Shown piece by piece: positions 59,150 through 64,000 of a stretch of DNA of 64,000 bases. Each line of letters begins with the position of its first letter. Position 1 is the stretch's first letter. The stretch lies in NCBI RefSeq assembly GCF_000429505.1, contig NZ_AUBZ01000023.1, forward strand, positions 1-64,000, given 5' to 3'. Position numbers and translations under genes: made by a program. The stretch comes from Aliagarivorans taiwanensis DSM 22990 (GTDB lineage: Bacteria > Pseudomonadota > Gammaproteobacteria > Enterobacterales > Celerinatantimonadaceae). A model generated the notes under the pieces. It had not been told where the DNA came from, made no database searches, and saw only the letters and a list, made by a program, of their open reading frames with translations.

Positions 59150-59525
59150 CCAAATAGGCCACATTCTCCAAGGAAAATGGCCATAAATGCGGGTCATTCG
59201 ACCAAGTGTTAATACAGGGTTAGCGACGCTACTACTCAAGCCTAGATGAGTTAACAACAAGATCAACTCCCACCTAAGGCGTTAAAATATAGATGGTCCT
59301 AGAGATTACAGAGTGATCAGCGTTTCAAATGGAAAACTGCCAATAATCGCCAATGATTGTTTTAAAAGATTAGTAATTGCCAAAATTTACAGTTTTCACA
59401 GCTAGAGAGGGGCCAAAAAAAACGTTAATAAACCCGATTTATAGCGTATCAACGCTTGGCAAATAGTTAACAAATCGCACACAAGGCCAAGGATTATTGT
59501 CACCAGCACGACTTGAGCTAGCCAA

Positions 59526-59557
59526 AAAAGAGGCTCCTATATATAGGAGCCTCTTTT
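59526..59557 (-). terminator. Terminator of bolA
   Basis: A perfect 32-bp palindrome (AAAAGAGGCTCCTATA and its reverse complement) ending in TTTT, about 25 nt past the bolA stop. Confidence 0.92.
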
Positions 59558-59581
59558 ACTATTAGACGTTTGCCGACTTGG

Positions 59582-59890
59582 CTACGCCTCACCACCGGCA
59601 CACGGCGGGGAGGCCGGGATCTGATACAGCTCCGCCCACTCGTCGGGGGTGTAGGCGTGAATGGCCAACGCATGGATATGATCCGCCAGCAGATCGGCCA
59701 ACACCTGATTGACCATACGATGACGCTGAATCAAGCGTTTGCCGGCAAACTGCGGGCCCACAATGCTCACCTTAAAATGGCTCTCGGAGCCCGCTGGCAC
59801 ATTGTGCCGATGACTTTCATTTACCACTTGCAGGTTTTCCGGAGAAAACTGTGCGTTTAACAACTCAACTATTCTGCTCTCAATATGCAT
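59582..59890 (-). CDS. bolA: BolA family protein
   Basis: A 102-residue BolA, which pairs with monothiol glutaredoxin to coordinate [2Fe-2S] clusters and acts in iron handling and stress/morphology control. Motifs: MHIESRIVELLNAQFSPENLQVVNES, then the cluster-ligand His in SHRHNVP, SHFKVSIVGPQFAGKRLIQRHRMVNQVL and the C-terminal IHALAIHAYTPDEW. AAAGGAAAG lies before ATG 59890; 39 further open codons upstream overlap alkB and are rejected. It is immediately downstream of alkB. Confidence 0.95.
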   Translation of the reverse strand: MHIESRIVELLNAQFSPENLQVVNESHRHNVPAGSESHFKVSIVGPQFAGKRLIQRHRMVNQVLADLLADHIHALAIHAYTPDEWAELYQIPASPPCAGGEA

Positions 59891-59904
59891 AATGCTTTCC
59901 TTTA

Positions 59905-60483
59905 CTACCCGGACGCAATTGGGTGGGTAACGCGAAACGTGAGGTTTATCCTCGGTTGTTGTATTGCGGGCGATTTTGGCAAACTGTGCTGCCATTGATT
60001 CTGACAAAGCCCGTTCATTATCAACAAATCACCATCGGCGAGTTGCAGTTCTATCACTTGCTTGGTTTGACGATGTCGAAATAAAAATCGCCTGGTCACA
60101 CCCAGGCTTAACGATGCAATCACAGGTAACTCGCCTAACTCGGGTTCGTTGTCACCGTGCCAGCCCATGCTATCTGTGCCGTTCCTATAGTAGTTTAGCA
60201 ACACGCTGTTGAAATCAGCACCACAATAAGCAGAAATTTCTTGGCTTACCTGTTTTACTTGATGGAGCCACGGAACTGCCTTTCTAAGCTTGCCGGAATA
60301 ACGATAATTGACTCCCTCATCGGCCATCCAGCTAGACAAGCGCGGCTCCAGAACCTGCTTTCCAAACATGCGAATACTGTGCTGCTGCCACCCGGAATAG
60401 GCGAGCAACTGCTGGTACAGCGATTGAGAGTGTTTTTGTGGAAGCCAAGCATCGACTTTAGCGATTTTTCCGTTCAGGTACAT
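59905..60483 (-). CDS. alkB: AlkB-family 2-oxoglutarate/Fe(II) dioxygenase
   Basis: A 192-residue dioxygenase that repairs alkylated bases by oxidative demethylation. The iron-binding His-x-Asp is in MGWHGDNEPELG and the distal His in NQWQHSLPK. The 2-oxoglutarate-binding Arg pair is in PRINLTFR. The N-terminal SWMADEGVNYRYSG is typical of the AlkB-like group found beside other genes in marine gammaproteobacteria, similar to human ABH2/3 in layout. It lies 14 nt before bolA and is probably co-transcribed. Confidence 0.9.
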   Translation of the reverse strand: MYLNGKIAKVDAWLPQKHSQSLYQQLLAYSGWQQHSIRMFGKQVLEPRLSSWMADEGVNYRYSGKLRKAVPWLHQVKQVSQEISAYCGADFNSVLLNYYRNGTDSMGWHGDNEPELGELPVIASLSLGVTRRFLFRHRQTKQVIELQLADGDLLIMNGLCQNQWQHSLPKSPAIQQPRINLTFRVTHPIASG

Positions 60484-60504
60484 CCGTGTTAACGCGTCCT
60501 AATC

Positions 60505-60831
60505 TTAGTCCCCTGCAGCGGTAGGATAGTTCTCCAGCATCGAATTGAACAGCTGTTCTTGGTCTGCGGCATATGGCATAAACTCACCCATCGCATCAAA
60601 CGAACCGGCTAGGGCATTACCTTCTTGCGAGCCTGAAAACGCATGCTGGTAATGCTGCTGAGGCTTGGGATTAACCAGCCCTTGCTCCTCATAAGCGCTC
60701 GCCTTGGTTATCTGTGTATGTGCGCTGTAGCGCAGGTATTCCGGGGCCTCTAGCGCGGGGCGCGCAACCAGATGACCAACGTTTGATAAGGCACCGGCCA
60801 ACACCAATGCGCTGATACCCAAATGCAACAT
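60505..60831 (-). CDS. Small exported or membrane-anchored protein of unknown function
   Basis: Not recognised. The ATG at 60831 has GAGGAG about 8 nt upstream, giving 108 residues; the 13 codons further upstream are discounted. The N-terminus MLHLGISALVLAGALSNVGHLVA looks like a signal peptide or anchor. The rest is polar, Gln/Tyr-rich and without evident motif (HTQITKASAYEEQGLVNPKPQQHYQHAF). It ends 22 nt before alkB, so it may be the first gene of an alkB-bolA unit. Confidence 0.6.
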   Translation of the reverse strand: MLHLGISALVLAGALSNVGHLVARPALEAPEYLRYSAHTQITKASAYEEQGLVNPKPQQHYQHAFSGSQEGNALAGSFDAMGEFMPYAADQEQLFNSMLENYPTAAGD

Positions 60832-61067
60832 GGGTGACTCCTCGCTTAGCCTTCGGGCCAAGCCGTTCAACTACCTGTAACTATAGACCGAGCAAAATCA
60901 CGCTTCCTTTCAGCCATTGCACTAGCGCAAGCTTGCTGTACGCAATCGCGGCCAGCATCACCTGCCATCACCCAGCCAGTTGCTGCAACGATCACGCAAG
61001 GCTTGACCTGGAGTTAACTCCAGCTTTTACACTCCATCCATATGCTTCGTTAATAAGGAAAAGACAC

Positions 61068-62012
61068 ATGAACACTGAGCAACTGGGGAATACATCGCTG
61101 AACATCTCACGGATCGGTATCGGTGCATGGGCGATGGGTGGCAAATGGGAGTTCGGCTGGGGCCAGCAGCAAGACAAAGACTCGATTGCCACCATTCGGC
61201 ACGCCCTGTCCAAAGGCGTGAACTGGATTGATACCGCCCCGGTATATGGCTTGGGCCATAGTGAACAGGTAGTAAGCCAAGCCATCAAGGGCATGAGCGA
61301 GAAGCCACTGATTTTCACCAAATGCTGTTTTCGCTGGGACGATAAGCAAAATATCACCCCAGACTTAAGCGCAGCCAGCGTACGAGAAGAGCTTGAAAAC
61401 AGCCTTAAGCGCTTAGGTGTCGAAGCCATCGACCTCTACCAAATCCACTGGCCGAACCCGGAAGCGCAAATCGAAGAAGGCTGGGACACCATGCGTGCTT
61501 TGCAACAAGAGGGCAAGATCCGCTACTTGGGCGTATCCAATCATTCGGTCGAGCAGATGGACAAGCTCGCAGCCATAGCCCCTGTGAATAGCCTGCAGCC
61601 CAACTACAGTCTGATCAACCGCGAGTGCGAACAGGCCCAACTACCCTATTGCCAGAACAACGATATCGGCGTGATCTGCTACTCGCCGATGGGCTCCGGC
61701 TTGCTTACCGGCAAGATGACCCGCGAGCGCATTGCCAACCTGGCCGAGGATGACTGGCGCCGCGGCAGCGACGAGTTTCAAGAGCCCAAGCTAAGCCGTA
61801 ACCTGGCCATCGTCGAGGCACTGAAAGCGGTGGGAGCCAAACATGGCGTAAGTGCCGCAGAGGTTAGCATCGCTTGGGTGCTGAAGCATCAAGCCGTAAC
61901 CGCAGCGATAGTTGGAATGCGCTCTCCCGAGCAGGTAGATGGGGTGGTTGGTGGCGCAGCGATTGAACTCGATGAGCAGGACCTAGCGCTAATCAGCGAA
62001 GCTAGCGCCTAG
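61068..62012 (+). CDS. Aldo/keto reductase
   Basis: A 314-residue NAD(P)H-dependent aldo/keto reductase of the shorter bacterial type. The catalytic Asp and Tyr are in WIDTAPVYGLGHSE, the Lys in IFTKCCFRWD and the His in YQIHWPNPEAQ. The C-terminal IVGMRSPEQVDG is a cofactor-binding signature. AAGGAAAAG precedes ATG 61068; the 78 open codons upstream are not part of the gene. It faces a MerR-type gene, which suggests induction by an electrophile or aldehyde (inference). Confidence 0.92.
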   Translation: MNTEQLGNTSLNISRIGIGAWAMGGKWEFGWGQQQDKDSIATIRHALSKGVNWIDTAPVYGLGHSEQVVSQAIKGMSEKPLIFTKCCFRWDDKQNITPDLSAASVREELENSLKRLGVEAIDLYQIHWPNPEAQIEEGWDTMRALQQEGKIRYLGVSNHSVEQMDKLAAIAPVNSLQPNYSLINRECEQAQLPYCQNNDIGVICYSPMGSGLLTGKMTRERIANLAEDDWRRGSDEFQEPKLSRNLAIVEALKAVGAKHGVSAAEVSIAWVLKHQAVTAAIVGMRSPEQVDGVVGGAAIELDEQDLALISEASA

Positions 62013-62061
62013 TAGATACAAAATAACGCAGGCAAGTGCTGAGCTTCTAGCGCTTGGCTGC

Positions 62062-62448
62062 TTACTCAGTATTCACGAACTGCTGTCCCAGCTCTTCGGT
62101 ATAAAAGGCTATCTTTCGCTCCACATGGGCCAGGTTTGCCTCTAGTTGTTGGATCTGCAGCTGGGTCTGCTCGCGGTGGCTTTGCAAGATCTGCAAACGC
62201 TCTAACTCACTCTCTTTACCCTGTTCCAGCAAATCGCGGTAACGTTTAATCGCTTCCAGCGGCATCCCGGTGGATTTCAAGCACAGCACAAAACGCAGCC
62301 ACTCGATATCCTGCTGGCTGTAACGGCGATGGCCAGAACTGGCGCGCTTGAGCTTGAGCATCAGACCCTTCTTTTCATAAAACCTGAGAGTATCCACCGA
62401 AACCTCGGTGAGTTCAGCGGCTTGGCCAATCGAATAGGAACAGGGCAT
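62062..62448 (-). CDS. MerR-family transcriptional regulator
   Basis: A 128-residue MerR regulator: the N-terminal winged helix YSIGQAAELTEVSVDTLRFYEKKGLM...RRYSQQDIEWLRFVLCLKSTGMPLEAIKRY, then a long C-terminal dimerisation helix (LERLQILQSHREQTQLQIQQLEANLAHVERKI). It lacks the metal-binding Cys pattern, so it resembles the AdhR/YhdM-like organic-effector group. Convergent with the aldo/keto reductase, which it may regulate. Confidence 0.9.
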   Translation of the reverse strand: MPCSYSIGQAAELTEVSVDTLRFYEKKGLMLKLKRASSGHRRYSQQDIEWLRFVLCLKSTGMPLEAIKRYRDLLEQGKESELERLQILQSHREQTQLQIQQLEANLAHVERKIAFYTEELGQQFVNTE

Positions 62449-62574
62449 TGCGTTGCTTACCTGATTTGAGAAGACACCCGGCTAGCCTACCATAAGCGCG
62501 CTGAATTCCCTTGCAAGCCTAGGCTGTTTCGCTACACTCCCGATGTTCCCCTACCCGCGAGTTAAACCAATAGC

Positions 62575-63720
62575 ATGAGCAACACCGGCACCCTTGAGAT
62601 TGCAGATCTAAGCCTGACTCTGAGTCGCTACCCCGATAACCACGATAAATCCCTGCAAGCATGGAACGGTGCCGACTTGCAGCTGCTCCAGTATGCCTTC
62701 GAACATCCCAAGCCCGTCGCGCGGGTGCTGCTGATTAACGATGAATTTGGCGCACTGGCCTGCGCGCTAGCCGCCCACCCCGCCTTTGCCCAGAGCGAGA
62801 TTGTCTCTATCAGCGACTCGGAGATCGCTAAGCGCGCGCTGGAGCGTAACTTGGCAGCTAATGAGCTGCCTACTCAGCGGATCCAGTTTGCCGATAGTCT
62901 TCAGCCTTATCCAGCAACAGAGCTGGTGCTGATGCGCCTGCCCAAAAACCTTGCCTTCTTCGAGCAGCAACTAATTTGCCTGCAGCAGGTGTTGCAACCC
63001 GGCCAAAAACTGGTGGTAGGAGCCATGCTAAAAGCGCTGGTTAAGAGCGCCTTTGGTCTGCTGGAGAAGCACATTGGCGAGGTCAGTACCTCGCTGGCGC
63101 AAAAAAAAGCTCGGCTAGTGTTTGCCGAGTATCAAGACATGCAAAGCGAACAGCCCTACCCACTGAACTGGCAGCTCAGTGAACACAACTGGCAGCTTAG
63201 CGATCACGCCAATGTATTCTGCTTGGGCAAGTTCGATATCGGCACCCGCTTTTTATTGGATAACTTCCCCCAAGAGCCGGTTGATTCGGTGATCGACCTC
63301 GGCTGTGGTAACGGCTTGCTGGGCCTCGCGGCGCTTAAGCACTACCCAGATGCCGAGGTGCACTTTGTCGATGAGTCGTTTATGGCGGTAGCATCTGCGC
63401 GCAACAATGTGGCCAACAACTACCCGCAGGCGCTCGAGCGCTGCCACTTTAGCAGCGATAACTGTCTGGAGCAGCAAGCCTCTGATTCGGCCCAATTAGT
63501 GCTATGTAACCCACCGTTTCATCAGCAAAATACCGTGTCGACCCACATCGCTGAGCAAATGTTTAAAGATGCCAAGCGCTGCCTGAAAAAAGCAGGTAAG
63601 CTAGTGGTCGTCGCCAATCGCCATCTGCCCTATGCACCGCTATTGAAACGATTATTCGGCGGTTTTCAGGTGTTTGCGACTAACAACAAATTTGTAGTGC
63701 TTGTAGCGAACAAGCGTTAA
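62575..63720 (+). CDS. rlmG: 23S rRNA (guanine-N2)-methyltransferase RlmG
   Basis: A 381-residue SAM-dependent methyltransferase that methylates G1835 of 23S rRNA. It has duplicated methyltransferase folds: a degenerate N-terminal half (VARVLLINDEFGALACALAAHPAF) and a catalytic C-terminal half with VIDLGCGNGLLGLAALKHYPDAEVHFVDES and the NPPF motif in LVLCNPPFHQQNT. The end KKAGKLVVVANRHLPYAPLLKRLFG is characteristic of the RsmC/RlmG group. Length matches the family. Confidence 0.93.
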   Translation: MSNTGTLEIADLSLTLSRYPDNHDKSLQAWNGADLQLLQYAFEHPKPVARVLLINDEFGALACALAAHPAFAQSEIVSISDSEIAKRALERNLAANELPTQRIQFADSLQPYPATELVLMRLPKNLAFFEQQLICLQQVLQPGQKLVVGAMLKALVKSAFGLLEKHIGEVSTSLAQKKARLVFAEYQDMQSEQPYPLNWQLSEHNWQLSDHANVFCLGKFDIGTRFLLDNFPQEPVDSVIDLGCGNGLLGLAALKHYPDAEVHFVDESFMAVASARNNVANNYPQALERCHFSSDNCLEQQASDSAQLVLCNPPFHQQNTVSTHIAEQMFKDAKRCLKKAGKLVVVANRHLPYAPLLKRLFGGFQVFATNNKFVVLVANKR

Positions 63721-63734
63721 CACGGAGTTTACCT

Positions 63735-64000
63735 ATGAAACCAGCGCTACGCTGGCTGGCAGCCCTTTGCTGCGCCGGCTCTTTGATGGCTTGCTCTTCT
63801 ACCCCGCCCCCGCAGCTGCAGCTATCACCCGAAGTTATTGTCCAGCAGGCAGAAGGCGAGAAAGCGTCGCTGATCGCCGCACTAAACTCGGCGGATCTGC
63901 GCAACCATCGCTACCTACTGAGTATTCATCGCGACGGACAGGAACAAGCCGAGCTACTCGCCAGTGCCAGCAACCTGCGCCTAGACATCGAGCAGCAACT
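63735..64000 (+). CDS. YajG-like lipoprotein, N-terminal part (runs off window)
   Basis: An open frame from ATG 63735, with GGAG 7 nt upstream, 14 nt after rlmG. The product begins with a lipoprotein signal (RWLAALCCAGSLMACSS) and lipobox Cys. It continues SPEVIVQQAEGEKASLIAALNSADLRNHRYLLSI...LASASNLRLDIEQQ, which follows the pattern of the YajG family. Only 88 residues are seen. Family call is tentative; function unknown. Confidence 0.7.
   Translation, partial: MKPALRWLAALCCAGSLMACSSTPPPQLQLSPEVIVQQAEGEKASLIAALNSADLRNHRYLLSIHRDGQEQAELLASASNLRLDIEQQ

Larger units (their letters stand above)
59016..59525. promoter_or_regulatory. Gene-free region upstream of nqrA
   Basis: 510 nt without a plausible gene, notably AT-rich. 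It carries the probable nqr promoter and repeat sites listed separately. Nothing else could be identified in 59200-59520. Confidence 0.6.

Noticed and set aside
59891-60007. 39-codon N-terminal extension of bolA
   Set aside because: It overlaps the alkB coding end in another frame. BolA proteins start at the MHIESRI position, which has its own ribosome site.
60834-61067. 78-codon upstream extension of the aldo/keto reductase
   Set aside because: It overlaps the 5' region of the divergent small exported gene and lacks a ribosome site. The family start MNTEQLGNTSLNISRIGIG with AAGGA fits at 61068.

Overview
The window looks like the chromosome of a marine-type gammaproteobacterium of the Alteromonadales/Agarivorans/Shewanella kind. 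The evidence is the conserved core order smc-zipA-ligA, cysZ, cysK-ptsH-ptsI-crr and bolA-nqrABCDEF-apbE-nqrM, a complete Na+-pumping NADH:quinone reductase, an Smc protein rather than MukB, a GPH galactoside symporter with a maltoporin-like channel, and a secreted ExeM-type nuclease. Species level cannot be fixed from sequence reading alone. No tRNA, rRNA or CRISPR array was seen.

Layout. 1-352: the right end of an IS3-family element. 587-928: yajD. 1071-2090: an unrecognised membrane protein. 2243-14161: a sugar/polyol catabolic island. It holds an AEC permease, a DeoR-type repressor, and the operon gatD-gatY-fucU-like-rbsA-like-(rbsC+rbsB in one frame)-aldo/keto reductase, with a divergent FGGY kinase and a convergent gatZ. 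It combines the tagatose-bisphosphate aldolase branch with an ABC importer instead of the usual PTS. CTTTCG-rich sites in both promoter regions suggest one regulon. 14303-14466: a MITE-like element. 14583-17135: a secreted ExeM/NucH nuclease. 17432-21756: a LysR regulator divergent from an NTF2-like/GST/flavo-iron-sulfur reductase operon. 21860-22567: an InaA/WaaP-like kinase. 22752-26861: a LysR regulator, a DASS carboxylate transporter and a fumarase/aspartase-superfamily lyase carrying a signal peptide.

27004-41242 is housekeeping: a small membrane protein, ligA, zipA, smc, cysZ, a small exported protein, an HD-GYP phosphodiesterase, cysK and ptsHI-crr. 41372-51461: a GNAT acetyltransferase, then a galactoside regulon (lamB, GH36 alpha-galactosidase, lacI-type repressor, lacZ, GPH symporter). 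Five close matches to TGTAAACGTTTACA lie in front of its transcription units. 51717-51772 is a perfect (GCTTTGG)8 array with G-quadruplex potential. 51880-59015: the nqr operon with its two maturation genes. 59582-64000: bolA, alkB, a small exported protein, an aldo/keto reductase with a MerR regulator, rlmG and the start of a yajG-like lipoprotein.

Strongest candidates for something undescribed: the permease/binding-protein fusion inside the ABC-fed tagatose-type pathway, the exported lyase paired with a dicarboxylate transporter, and the G-rich heptamer array beside a LacI-type operator.
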